NCBI GenBank assembly: GCA_003094555.1
Contig: NATW01000115.1
Coordinates: forward strand, 1 to 64,000
Length of the DNA stretch: 64,000 nt
Direction: 5' to 3'
Source: a gamma proteobacterium symbiont of Ctena orbiculata
GTDB lineage: Bacteria > Pseudomonadota > Gammaproteobacteria > Chromatiales > Chromatiaceae
Within the stretch, counting starts at the first letter, position 1; each line of letters opens with the position of its first letter. Positions 18,787 to 28,439 of the stretch are shown here, piece after piece. The notes under the pieces were generated by a model. That model saw only the letters and a program-made list of their open reading frames with translations. It searched no databases and was not told where the DNA came from. A program made the translations under genes and the position numbers.

Positions 18787-19273
18787 GATGTCGCCTTTGG
18801 TGTTTTTATGTGCCTTCTTGTTAATTTATGGGCATATAAAACTTATTATGAAGGGTGAGGCCGATTTTTTATAGTGCTTTGCACAAAAAGTTCTGAAGCA
18901 GCTCTGATTCAGGCTGATATTACTGTTGATCAGGGTATAACTCTTACACAAAATAGAGGTTTGTCAATTAAGGTGAGAAGAAGTATTGCATTTCCAAATG
19001 AATGCTAAATATGCTTCTATATGTACTTATTGTTCATTAATTGTTAATAAATAACTCGAATGTCCTTAAAAAAGTATAATGCTGGCTTAAGCTTTTTTTG
19101 CTGAAACTGCCATTGTTTGTTAGGGTACGCCTCCTTATGCCCGATTCTCTGGTTGTTTGTGAGGTGCCTGATTTGCAATTGAGTCACTGTCGAATGCCGG
19201 TGGTTATGGGCTGCATTTTGCATCCATATAAGGGATCTTGGATTGTGATAGTAGATCCCTTGAGGAGATGACT
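18787..19273. other. AT-rich intergenic region, sucC-kamA promoters
   Basis: About 490 AT-rich bases between the divergent sucC and KamA-like genes. No ORF is supported. It must hold the sucC promoter and that of the radical SAM gene. The only distinct structure I see is the inverted repeat at 19230-19261 next to the ribosome binding site. Confidence 0.6.
19230..19261 (+). promoter_or_regulatory. Inverted repeat abutting the KamA-like RBS
   Basis: AAGGGATC (19230-19237) and its exact complement GATCCCTT (19254-19261) are separated by 16 bases. The repeat ends directly before the GAGGAG ribosome binding site (19262-19267). In RNA it would form an 8-bp stem beside the start site; as DNA it could be an operator. 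Confidence 0.4.
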
Positions 19274-20623
19274 ATGCTGCTTAATTCCCATTCATCCAGA
19301 TCGTTGTTACACGCGGTCGATTTTGAGTATTCACCACAGCGTTTTACTGTCTATACTGCCCGTGACCTGGATCGAATTAGCCAGTTGGAACGGCTTCCCG
19401 ATGAGTTACGCTTCGAGATGAAGGTTGTCTCTGCCATATTGCCTTTCCGAGTCAATGAGTATGTGTTGAATGAGCTTATCGATTGGGAACAGGCACCCGA
19501 AGATCCAATCTTTCAGATGACCTTTCCCCAGCGCCGCATGTTGTCGGATGTGCATTTCAACCACATGGCGATGGCGATTCGTTCTGGTATGGACAAGAAG
19601 GCCCTGCAGGCGGTGGCCAATGAGATTCGGGCAGACCTCAACCCCCATCCGGCAGGGCAGTTGGAACACAATCTACCGCTTGATGAAAACGGTGAGCCTA
19701 TAAATGGCCTGCAGCATAAATATAAGGAAACAGTGCTGTTTTTCCCCAGTCAGGGGCAAACCTGCCACACTTACTGCACCTTTTGTTTTCGATGGGCGCA
19801 GTTCATCGGTGACAAGTCATTGCGCATGGCGACGACTGAAGCGGATAGGCTCTATAGCTATCTGCGTCTCCACCCGGAGGTGACTGACCTGCTTGTGACC
19901 GGTGGCGATCCTATGGTGATGAAGAGCAGGCAGTTAAAGGCCTATCTGGAACCGCTGCTCCATCCTGAGTTCAACCATATTCAAACCATTCGTATTGGCA
20001 CCAAGGCATTGACTTTCTGGCCGCATCGATTTATTTCTGATAAGGACGCTGATGAACTGATTGAATTAATTCATCATCTGGTGTTGGCTGGTAAACATGT
20101 CGCCATCATGGCCCATTACAATCACTGGCGAGAGCTGGATACCGACGTTGCCCGTGCTGCCATTCGCCGGGTGCGTGCGACTGGTGCCGAAATTCGCAGT
20201 CAGGGTCCTTTATTGGCCCATGTCAACGATAAGCCGGAGGTTTGGGCGAAACTATGGAGTGAACAGGTAAAACTGGGCGTAATCCCTTATTACATGTTCG
20301 TGGAGCGAGACACCGGCGCTCATCGATATTTCGAGGTCCCCCTATACAGGGCATGGCAGATCTATCGTGATGCGATGAAGCAGGTTTCCGGGTTGGGTCG
20401 TACGGCACGTGGACCCAGTATGAGCACCGGTCCTGGTAAAGTCGAGATACAAGGTGTCAGCGAGATCAATGGTGAGAGGGTGTTTGTGCTGCGCTTTATT
20501 CAGGCACGGGATAACGATCTCGTGCAGCGGCCCTATTTTGCTCAGTATGATGAACAGGCCACCTGGTTTGATCAGCTGCAGCCGGTTCAGGGGCAGGCTT
20601 TGCCCTTTATGGAAGATAAATAA
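19274..20623 (+). CDS. KamA-family radical SAM protein
   Basis: Radical SAM protein of about 449 residues related to lysine 2,3-aminomutase. The cluster motif C164-x3-C168-x2-C171 (CHTYCTFC) is present and the core has the family's VTGGDPM and IRIGTKAL segments. The canonical PLP-binding PGGGGK motif is replaced by TGPGK with Lys389, so aminomutase activity on lysine is not certain. The start at 19274 is six bases after GAGGAG; the ATG at 19268 abuts it and is unlikely. It is not EpmB, which is shorter. It stands alone between sucC and gltA. Confidence 0.85.
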   Translation: MLLNSHSSRSLLHAVDFEYSPQRFTVYTARDLDRISQLERLPDELRFEMKVVSAILPFRVNEYVLNELIDWEQAPEDPIFQMTFPQRRMLSDVHFNHMAMAIRSGMDKKALQAVANEIRADLNPHPAGQLEHNLPLDENGEPINGLQHKYKETVLFFPSQGQTCHTYCTFCFRWAQFIGDKSLRMATTEADRLYSYLRLHPEVTDLLVTGGDPMVMKSRQLKAYLEPLLHPEFNHIQTIRIGTKALTFWPHRFISDKDADELIELIHHLVLAGKHVAIMAHYNHWRELDTDVARAAIRRVRATGAEIRSQGPLLAHVNDKPEVWAKLWSEQVKLGVIPYYMFVERDTGAHRYFEVPLYRAWQIYRDAMKQVSGLGRTARGPSMSTGPGKVEIQGVSEINGERVFVLRFIQARDNDLVQRPYFAQYDEQATWFDQLQPVQGQALPFMEDK

Positions 20624-20884
20624 GTCAGCATAATCACTTCCCCATGATTGCCGTCATTCACTATCGGAAAGGCTAGTGGGGATGAGTTTGGCAAAAAACA
20701 ATAGTTATCATTTACATAAACTGGTTGATGAACCTGGTCCTCTCCAGGCTATAATTTTGCCTCCTATAAAAAATAGTAATGTTTAATTGATGTCGTTTTT
20801 ACCATACGCGATCTAGGGTATTGTCAGTCGCAGACACAATGCACTGATCGGACGTAAGCCTTGAAGTAACTCACGGAGCTCAAC

Positions 20885-22189
20885 ATGGCGGATAACCAAA
20901 AGACCTATACCTTGACGAATGACGAGACTGGGGTGTCGATAAAATTGCCTGTAAGGGAATCGACGCAAGGTCCCCCCGCAATAGATGTCTCGGCACTCTA
21001 CAAAGAGGCCGGAGTCTTCACTTATGATCCAGGGTTTATGTCCACGGCAAGTTGTAAAAGTAAGATAACCTTCATCCAGGGCGAGGTGGGTATTCTGGAG
21101 TATCGTGGCTATCCCATTGAACAGCTGGCAGAAAATGGCGACTTTTTAGAGACTGCCTATCTGCTCTTGAATGGAGAATTGCCAACAGATGGGCAGCTGC
21201 AGGATTTCAACCAGCTGATCAACCGCCACACAATGTTGAACGAGACCCTGACCCATTTTTTTGATGGCTTTCATTATGATGCGCACCCTATGGCCATCAT
21301 GGTGGGGGTGGTTGGTTCACTCTCCGCTTTTTATCACGACTCACTGGATATCAATGATTCGGAGTTGCGCAGAGTCGCGGCGCACAGGTTGATTGCGAAA
21401 ATGCCGACGATTGCCGCGGCCAGTTACAAACACAGTGTGGGCGAGCCGTTCATGTATCCACATAACGAGCTCTCCTACTGCGCAAACCTGTTGCACATGA
21501 TGTTCGCCACCCCCTGCGAAGAGTATGTAGTGGATCCGGTTGCAGAAAAGGCACTGAATCTGCTTTTTATCCTGCATGCGGATCATGAACAGAATGCCAG
21601 TACCTCCACTGTGCGGCTCGCGGGCAGTTCGCTGGCCAATCCCTTCGCCTGTATCGCTGCAGGTATAGCGTCGTTGTGGGGGCCCGCACATGGTGGCGCC
21701 AACGAGGCGGTCCTGGATATGCTCAGTGAGATTGGTGATGTATCTCAAATTGATAAATATATCGCCAAGGCCAAGGATAAGGACGACGGTTTTCGTTTGA
21801 TGGGATTCGGGCATCGTGTCTACAAGAAGTACGATCCACGTGCTGGTATCATTCGCGAGGTTTGTCATGAGGTATTGGCAAAACAGACGGACACCAAGAA
21901 CAATCCAATGTTTGAGTTGGCTCAGCGGCTGGAAGAGATTGCACTGAATGATGAGTATTTCATCGAACGCAAGCTCTATCCGAATGTGGATTTCTACTCC
22001 GGTATCATCTACCGGGCGCTGGGTATACCCAACAACATGTTCACGGTAATGTTCGCTATTGCCCGGACTGTTGGGTGGGTGGCCCATTGGCTGGAAATGA
22101 TGGATGACCCGAGGCAGAAAATCGGTCGCCCGCGTCAGATCTATAAGGGTTATGCCAGACGCGATTATGTGCCTTCAAGCGAGCGATGA
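20885..22189 (+). CDS. gltA: Citrate synthase (type II, hexameric)
   Basis: Condenses acetyl-CoA and oxaloacetate, the first step of the TCA cycle; 434 residues, the length of Gram-negative NADH-sensitive enzymes. Catalytic segments are HADHEQN near residue 231, GFGHRVYK and VDFYSGI. The N-terminal small domain of type II enzymes is present. GGAG lies a few bases before the ATG. The downstream repeat begins two bases after the stop codon. The mirrored gene arrangement puts it convergent with a hypothetical gene. Confidence 0.97.
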   Translation: MADNQKTYTLTNDETGVSIKLPVRESTQGPPAIDVSALYKEAGVFTYDPGFMSTASCKSKITFIQGEVGILEYRGYPIEQLAENGDFLETAYLLLNGELPTDGQLQDFNQLINRHTMLNETLTHFFDGFHYDAHPMAIMVGVVGSLSAFYHDSLDINDSELRRVAAHRLIAKMPTIAAASYKHSVGEPFMYPHNELSYCANLLHMMFATPCEEYVVDPVAEKALNLLFILHADHEQNASTSTVRLAGSSLANPFACIAAGIASLWGPAHGGANEAVLDMLSEIGDVSQIDKYIAKAKDKDDGFRLMGFGHRVYKKYDPRAGIIREVCHEVLAKQTDTKNNPMFELAQRLEEIALNDEYFIERKLYPNVDFYSGIIYRALGIPNNMFTVMFAIARTVGWVAHWLEMMDDPRQKIGRPRQIYKGYARRDYVPSSER

Positions 22190-22191
22190 TC

Positions 22192-22359
22192 TAGGGCCTG
22201 TTAACACTAATCCAATGCACTCTGCTGGGACTGTTTTTGCGCCCAGCAAGGCAGAATGAGCGTGGTGTAGCCCGGCTACATGAGCGAATGATAACGCCGC
22301 TGGGCGCAAAAACAGCCCCAGCCCTGCGGGGCGCATTGGATTAGTGTTAACAGGCCCTA
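22192..22359. mobile_element. MITE-like inverted-repeat element, complete
   Basis: A 168-base element with perfect 27-base terminal inverted repeats (22192-22218 and 22333-22359, starting TAGGGCCTGTTAACACTAAT). An inner 17-base block CTGTTTTTGCGCCCAGC recurs inverted, and the centre holds TGTAGCC/GGCTACA. It carries no ORF. It begins two bases after the gltA stop, and its right end supplies the TAG stop of the convergent hypothetical gene. TA at each edge would fit an IS630/Tc1-type target, an inference. Partial copies lie at 11967 and 55651. Confidence 0.85.
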
Positions 22360-22968
22360 ACTGCTTTCATCGACTGTTTCGATGAGTTGTTGCAGCTGTT
22401 TGATGGTCGCGCCCTGGATGGGCTGATTGTCCAGCGGATCTAATGGGCGGTTACGCGGGTTATGCGTTGGAAGCACGCTCAGTTCGAAACCGACACCGTC
22501 GGCAGTGAATAGAAAGCATGGTACCGACTCTATGTTGCCATCGCTGAAGTGCATCCGGCGCTGCTTTTCCTGCCAGGGGATCTGCAGATCGGTCAAAGTG
22601 AAGAGTAGATCTTCGGGGGTATCGGCAAACAGGTGCAATCGCACCTTGCTGTTACTATCGGCAGTACCATCCAGGACGGCACCCACAAGTCTGGGTTGAA
22701 ATTGTCTTAAGGCCTGCATGGCATTGAGCGCGCTGAGACGCAGGGCGTGCATGCTATCGGACTGACTTGACCCCCGCAGCAAGCGCTGTTGCTCCCTCAG
22801 TGCGTTTTCCACTTCGTCCCGGGAGGGTAGAAGCTGGCGTTTTGTGACACCATATTTCGCTGCTGCTTTCTGACAGGCATAACTGATGTTGTCACTACGC
22901 AGTTCGGTCAGAATGCGTGCTGCCTCATAGGCGATTAGTCGCTGTAATTCACGTTTTCCTGTCTGCAT
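22357..22968 (-). CDS. Conserved proteobacterial hypothetical protein
   Basis: A 203-residue soluble protein of a family I recall from gammaproteobacteria but cannot name. The N-terminal half is helical (R.LIAYEAARI..ELRSDNISYACQKAA). The C-terminal half has VGAVLDGTADSNSKVRLHLFAD, resembling the GS/D-x-D strand pair of minimal nucleotidyltransferases, which is a guess. It starts 7 bases after mrcA ends and is probably co-transcribed. Its TAG stop lies in the last three bases of the repeat at 22192-22359, so its original C-terminus may have been altered. Confidence 0.75.
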   Translation of the reverse strand: MQTGKRELQRLIAYEAARILTELRSDNISYACQKAAAKYGVTKRQLLPSRDEVENALREQQRLLRGSSQSDSMHALRLSALNAMQALRQFQPRLVGAVLDGTADSNSKVRLHLFADTPEDLLFTLTDLQIPWQEKQRRMHFSDGNIESVPCFLFTADGVGFELSVLPTHNPRNRPLDPLDNQPIQGATIKQLQQLIETVDESS

Positions 22969-22975
22969 GGCCGGT

Positions 22976-25447
22976 TTAAAAGGGATCTTCTATGGGTGTT
23001 ATGTTTGTCTGAGAGCTACTCCCTCCGATTTGCCCGGAACGGCCTTTTTGCGGAAGTTTAGGTGCTTTGTCGACCTCGAATATCTCGAAGATCGCATTCG
23101 TGCTGCCGACACCCACCGGTTGGCCGGAATCGACATCAATCCGCATAGTGACCATTTTGGGTGGCATGTCAGGTATGACCTCTTCGACGCCGTTCAGTGC
23201 CACCTGCATATAGTCTATCCAGGCGGGAAGTGCGGCACGGCCGCCAACTTCCCCCCGACCCAACGGCTCCACATCATCAAAGCCGAGCCAGGTGGTTGTG
23301 ACCAGATAGTGGTTGAAGCCGTTGAACCAGGCATCTCGTTGATCATTTGTGGTACCTGTCTTGCCCGCAATATCCTTTCTGCCAAGAGAGCGGGCCTTGC
23401 GGGCGGTGCCTTGCTGAATGACATCACGCAGCATTGAATGCATCAGGTAGTGGTTCTGCTCGGTAATGGCGCGTTTTGCACAGCGTGGAATCAAGTTTTC
23501 CGTCTCACCCTCTACGTCCTCTGGTTCGGGTGGTGTCGCTTCAAGGGAGGATTGGGCGGCCTCTTCGGCCAGTTGTTGCATGGATTCGTCGCAGACCTGA
23601 ATCGGGTTTGCCTGATAAATGGTATTATCTTGATCGTCACGGATCAATTCTATGATGTGGGGTGGTACATAGAAGCCGCCGTTCGCCAGGGTGCTATAGC
23701 CGCCGGCCATGGCGAGGGGCGTGACCGAGCCACTGCCTAATGCCAGGGAGAGGTCGTGGGGCAGGTCATTTTTATCGAAGCCGAAGCGGGTAGCGTAGTT
23801 GATGGCGTGCCTTATACCCATCTTGCGCAGCAATCTGATGGAAACCAGGTTGCGGGAGTGAGTCAATGCAAAACGCAGTCGTGTGGGACCAAAAAACTTG
23901 CCGCTATAGTTTTCAGGTCGCCAAACTGCCTCAAGGGCGTCATCTTCAAATACCACCGGGGCATCGTTTATCAGGGTGGCGGGGGTAAATCCGGCTTCCA
24001 GGGCGGCAGAGTAGATGAAGGGTTTGAAGCCCGAACCGGGTTGACGCTTGGCTTGTGTCACCCGATTGAACTTGCTGAGATAAAAATCGTAACCACCGAC
24101 CAGCGCCTGAATTGAGCCATTGTCCGGTGATATCGAAATCAGCGCACCAGAGGCGGCAGGGATCTGCGCCAGCCGCCAATAGGGATCACCCTCTTCAGGG
24201 ATCTCCCAGTAGAGGTAGATTTGGTCGCCGACGGAGAGAATCTCTTGAGTCGTCTTGGGCGCCTCTTTTTTGATGTCATGGTTGACGTAGGCGCTTGCCC
24301 ATGACAGGGCCTGCCACTCGAGTTTCAACCTCTCACCCTGGGCTGTAAGGACCTCTGCATGCTGCTCGCCAATGGCTGTGACAATGGCCTTTTTCATGCC
24401 TGTGACATCCTGCTGTTCGTCAAGCAGGGCGATCAGTTCGGACTCATCCGTAATCTCGGTGATATCATGCTGTCCCGCTACACCACGATAACCGTGCCGT
24501 TTGTCATAGGCCTGGATTGCTTGACGTAGCGCATGATTTGCAGCAGATTGCAGGTGGCTGTCGATGGTTGTGGTGATACTATAGCCACTGGTGTATGCGT
24601 CCTGACCAAAGCGATTGACCGCCTCTGCCCGGGCCATTTCGGCAACGTAGGGGGCTTCGACTTCGCTTGGGGCGGTGTGGAGTTTGGCGGTTATCGGTGC
24701 AGCTTTTGCTGTGTCGTACTCTAAATGGCTGATATAGTTGAGCTCCCGCATACGACCCAAAACGTAATTTCGGCGCAGTAATGCCCGTGATGGATCAGAT
24801 ATGGGGTTATAGCGGGATGGGGCTTTGGGGAGCCCTGCAATCATGGCAATTTCAGAAAGCTCAAGTTTTTCTACAGGTCGGCCGTAATAGACTAAGGCAG
24901 CCGCACCGACACCGTATGAGCGGTGGCCGAGGTAGATCTTGTTGAGATAGAGTTCGAGTATCTCCTCTTTGGAGAGCATCCGTTCGATCTTCAACGCGAG
25001 AAATATCTCATTGAGTTTTCGGGTGTAGGTTTTTTTGCGGCTGAGGAAGAAGTTCCTGGCGACCTGCATGGTGATGGTACTGCCGCCCTGTCTTCGCTCA
25101 CCGGTGAGCAGGAGCTGCATGGCGGCACGTAGTATACCTTGATAGTCTACGCCGGGATGTTGGAAGAAGCGGTCGTCCTCAGCGGCGAGGAAGGCGTTGA
25201 TCATGATTGGCGGGATTTGTTCGAAATCGAGTGGTTCTCGACGTTTCTCGCCAAACTCAGCAATGAGCAGGTGATCGTAACTGTAGATTCGAAGGGGGAC
25301 CTGAAGTCGCACATCCTTGAGTGTTTCGATGGATGGCAACTTGGGTTCAAGGTAGAGATAGGCGCCAAAAAGGGTAACGGCACCTATCAATGACAGGCCG
25401 AATAAGAAGTAAACGAGGTATCTTGTGAGTCTGTAAAACGACTTCAT
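22976..25447 (-). CDS. mrcA: Penicillin-binding protein 1A
   Basis: Bifunctional peptidoglycan synthase of about 823 residues, anchored by one N-terminal membrane helix (near 10-30). The glycosyltransferase domain has AAEDDRFFQHPG and QGGSTITMQ. An OB-like insert follows, then the transpeptidase with SGFK (Ser nucleophile and Lys), SRN and KTGT motifs. A second ATG four codons upstream (25459) is also possible. As in many gammaproteobacteria it is divergent from pilM. It is probably followed on the same transcript by the hypothetical gene at 22357. Confidence 0.96.
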   Translation of the reverse strand: MKSFYRLTRYLVYFLFGLSLIGAVTLFGAYLYLEPKLPSIETLKDVRLQVPLRIYSYDHLLIAEFGEKRREPLDFEQIPPIMINAFLAAEDDRFFQHPGVDYQGILRAAMQLLLTGERRQGGSTITMQVARNFFLSRKKTYTRKLNEIFLALKIERMLSKEEILELYLNKIYLGHRSYGVGAAALVYYGRPVEKLELSEIAMIAGLPKAPSRYNPISDPSRALLRRNYVLGRMRELNYISHLEYDTAKAAPITAKLHTAPSEVEAPYVAEMARAEAVNRFGQDAYTSGYSITTTIDSHLQSAANHALRQAIQAYDKRHGYRGVAGQHDITEITDESELIALLDEQQDVTGMKKAIVTAIGEQHAEVLTAQGERLKLEWQALSWASAYVNHDIKKEAPKTTQEILSVGDQIYLYWEIPEEGDPYWRLAQIPAASGALISISPDNGSIQALVGGYDFYLSKFNRVTQAKRQPGSGFKPFIYSAALEAGFTPATLINDAPVVFEDDALEAVWRPENYSGKFFGPTRLRFALTHSRNLVSIRLLRKMGIRHAINYATRFGFDKNDLPHDLSLALGSGSVTPLAMAGGYSTLANGGFYVPPHIIELIRDDQDNTIYQANPIQVCDESMQQLAEEAAQSSLEATPPEPEDVEGETENLIPRCAKRAITEQNHYLMHSMLRDVIQQGTARKARSLGRKDIAGKTGTTNDQRDAWFNGFNHYLVTTTWLGFDDVEPLGRGEVGGRAALPAWIDYMQVALNGVEEVIPDMPPKMVTMRIDVDSGQPVGVGSTNAIFEIFEVDKAPKLPQKGRSGQIGGSSSQTNITPIEDPF

Positions 25448-25541
25448 GCGCTGGTTCACAGAATTAGTTTATCAGGGCAGACCAGAATGGTCCGTATGAA
25501 GGTCGATAGTCTAGCAAATAAAATGTGAGCATTATTAGCTC

Positions 25542-25567
25542 TTTTGTGAAAAAATGTCTTCACAAAA
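25542..25567. promoter_or_regulatory. Inverted repeat in the mrcA-pilM divergent region
   Basis: TTTTGTGAA (25542-25550) and its exact complement TTCACAAAA (25559-25567) with an 8-base spacer. It lies in the 200-base divergent promoter region of mrcA and pilM, about 90 bases from either start. It could be an operator for either gene. No known consensus is claimed. Confidence 0.4.
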
Positions 25568-25621
25568 AAATCATTTGCTGCTATATAGTTACTTACTCTA
25601 TTTAAAGAGAATCCTAGTTAA

Positions 25622-26727
<1,106 letters not shown>

Positions 26728-26728
<1 letters not shown>

Positions 26729-27288
26729 TGGCGCGCATAAATCTACTCCCATGGCGTGAAGCGGAGCGCAAAGAGCGCCAGAAGGAATTCGGGCTGATGG
26801 TGTTGGCAGGTGCGTTGGCAGCTGCATTTATCGTATTTGGCATACACCAGCTGATCCTGAGCCAGATCGGGGCGCAGAATACACGCAACCAATATCTGGA
26901 GAAAGAGATAGCCGCTGTTGAAAAAGAGATCCGTGAAATACAGGATCTTGACAAAACCAAGCAAAATCTCCTGGCCAGAATGAATATTATCCAAGAGCTG
27001 CAGAGTAGCAGGCCGCAAATAGTGCACCTGTTCGACGAGGTGGTGACCTCGCTGCCAGACGGTGTTTTCCTCGATCAGATTGAACAGGTAGGCAACAAGG
27101 TTACATTTACCGGACAGGCCCAGTCGAATGCGCGTGTATCCTCCATGATGCGTAACATCGACGATTCTGAATGGCTGGAAAAGCCCTCCTTGGTGTTTAT
27201 CGAGAGTAAGGAAAAGACCGGTACCGGATACAGCCAGTTTGAGCTTATGGTGAAACAAACCTCCCAGAATGCGGAGGCTGAGCAATGA
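26728..27288 (+). CDS. pilN: Type IV pilus assembly protein PilN
   Basis: Bitopic inner-membrane protein, 186 residues, with the conserved INLLPWREAERK segment at residues 4-15 that docks into PilM. One membrane helix (about 24-45) is followed by a coiled coil and a periplasmic ferredoxin-like domain. It starts within the pilM stop and its own stop overlaps the pilO ATG by four bases (ATGA). Confidence 0.95.
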
Positions 27289-27887
27289 GTATTATCGACG
27301 ATCTCAATGAACTCGATTTCAATAATGTGGGCATCTGGCCGATGCCGATTAAAATCGTTGTGGTTGTACTGGCAGCCGTCGCGGTTTTGGTTGCCGGCTA
27401 TTATCTGGTTGTAGAGGAAGACATAGCCAATCTGGAAAAGGTGCAGAAAGAGGAGCAAACACTGCGTGCTGACTTTGCGAAAAAACAGAGAAAAGCAGCC
27501 AATCTTGACGCCTACAGAAAGCAGTTGGAAGAGATGAAACAGTCTTTCGGAACCATGTTGCGACAGCTACCGGACAAGACGGAGGTGGCTGAGTTACTTG
27601 TTGATGTATCCCAAACAGGCTTGGCAGCCGGACTGGAATTTGAGTTATTCAAGCCGTTGGATGAGGTGCCAAGAGAGTTTTACGCTGAGCTCCCGATACA
27701 GGTTAAAGTGACTGGTCAATATCATGAGTTTGGTCATTTTATCAGCGGGTTGGCTGCATTACCGCGAATCGTGACAATTCACAATATCAAGATAAGCAGA
27801 ACATCGAAAGATGATGCAAACGCTGATCTGCTCCTTGAAGCGACAGCAAAGACTTATCGCTATCTTGATGAAGAGGAAGGTGAATGA
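27285..27887 (+). CDS. pilO: Type IV pilus assembly protein PilO
   Basis: Bitopic partner of PilN, 200 residues. One membrane helix (about 23-45), a coiled coil rich in Lys and Glu, then a periplasmic domain. It forms heterodimers with PilN in the alignment complex between the secretin and the motor platform. The ORF overlaps pilN and pilP by four bases on each side. The chain length fits the family. Confidence 0.95.
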   Translation: MSIIDDLNELDFNNVGIWPMPIKIVVVVLAAVAVLVAGYYLVVEEDIANLEKVQKEEQTLRADFAKKQRKAANLDAYRKQLEEMKQSFGTMLRQLPDKTEVAELLVDVSQTGLAAGLEFELFKPLDEVPREFYAELPIQVKVTGQYHEFGHFISGLAALPRIVTIHNIKISRTSKDDANADLLLEATAKTYRYLDEEEGE

Positions 27888-28423
27888 GTATGCGTATTCT
27901 CAACCACAGGGTCCTGTTGCTTATTTCCCTTGTTTCTCTGGCTCTTCTGTCGGGTTGTGCCAATCCAAACCTGGAAGAGCTGAGTGGTTTTATCGCAGAG
28001 CAAAAATCAAGACCGCCGGAACGTATAGAGCCTCTACCCGAGATCAGACAGATCGAGACCTTCATTTACGCCGATACAGGGCGTAGAAATCCGTTTCTTG
28101 ACATCAATGGTGAACAGACTGAAACGGCAAGTGTTGCGGGGAGTGGTATCAGGCCAGATTTCAACCGGCGTAAAGAGGAGCTTGAAAGCTTTCCATTAGA
28201 CTCTATTCGGATGGTTGGCACACTAGAGCAAATCGGGGCCACATGGGGATTGGTGAAGACCAAGGAAGGGACTGTACACAAAGTTAAAAGCGGTAACTAT
28301 ATGGGCCAAAATCATGGCCGTATCTTACTGATTTCTGAAGACAGAATCGAATTGACTGAGATAGTACAGGATGGTTCTGGTGGATATATTGAGCGCCAGG
28401 CTGCGCTGGCGCTGGCGGAATAG
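27884..28423 (+). CDS. pilP: Type IV pilus lipoprotein PilP
   Basis: Inner-membrane lipoprotein of 179 residues; the lipobox LLSGC ends at about residue 25. The central disordered segment is followed by the beta-rich PilP domain (YADTGRRNPFLDIN, then RMVGTLEQIG..WGLVKTKEGTVH). It bridges PilNO to the secretin PilQ. The start overlaps the end of pilO and pilQ follows 16 bases after the stop. Confidence 0.95.
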   Translation: MSMRILNHRVLLLISLVSLALLSGCANPNLEELSGFIAEQKSRPPERIEPLPEIRQIETFIYADTGRRNPFLDINGEQTETASVAGSGIRPDFNRRKEELESFPLDSIRMVGTLEQIGATWGLVKTKEGTVHKVKSGNYMGQNHGRILLISEDRIELTEIVQDGSGGYIERQAALALAE

Positions 28424-28439
28424 TCAAGAGGAATTCGAG

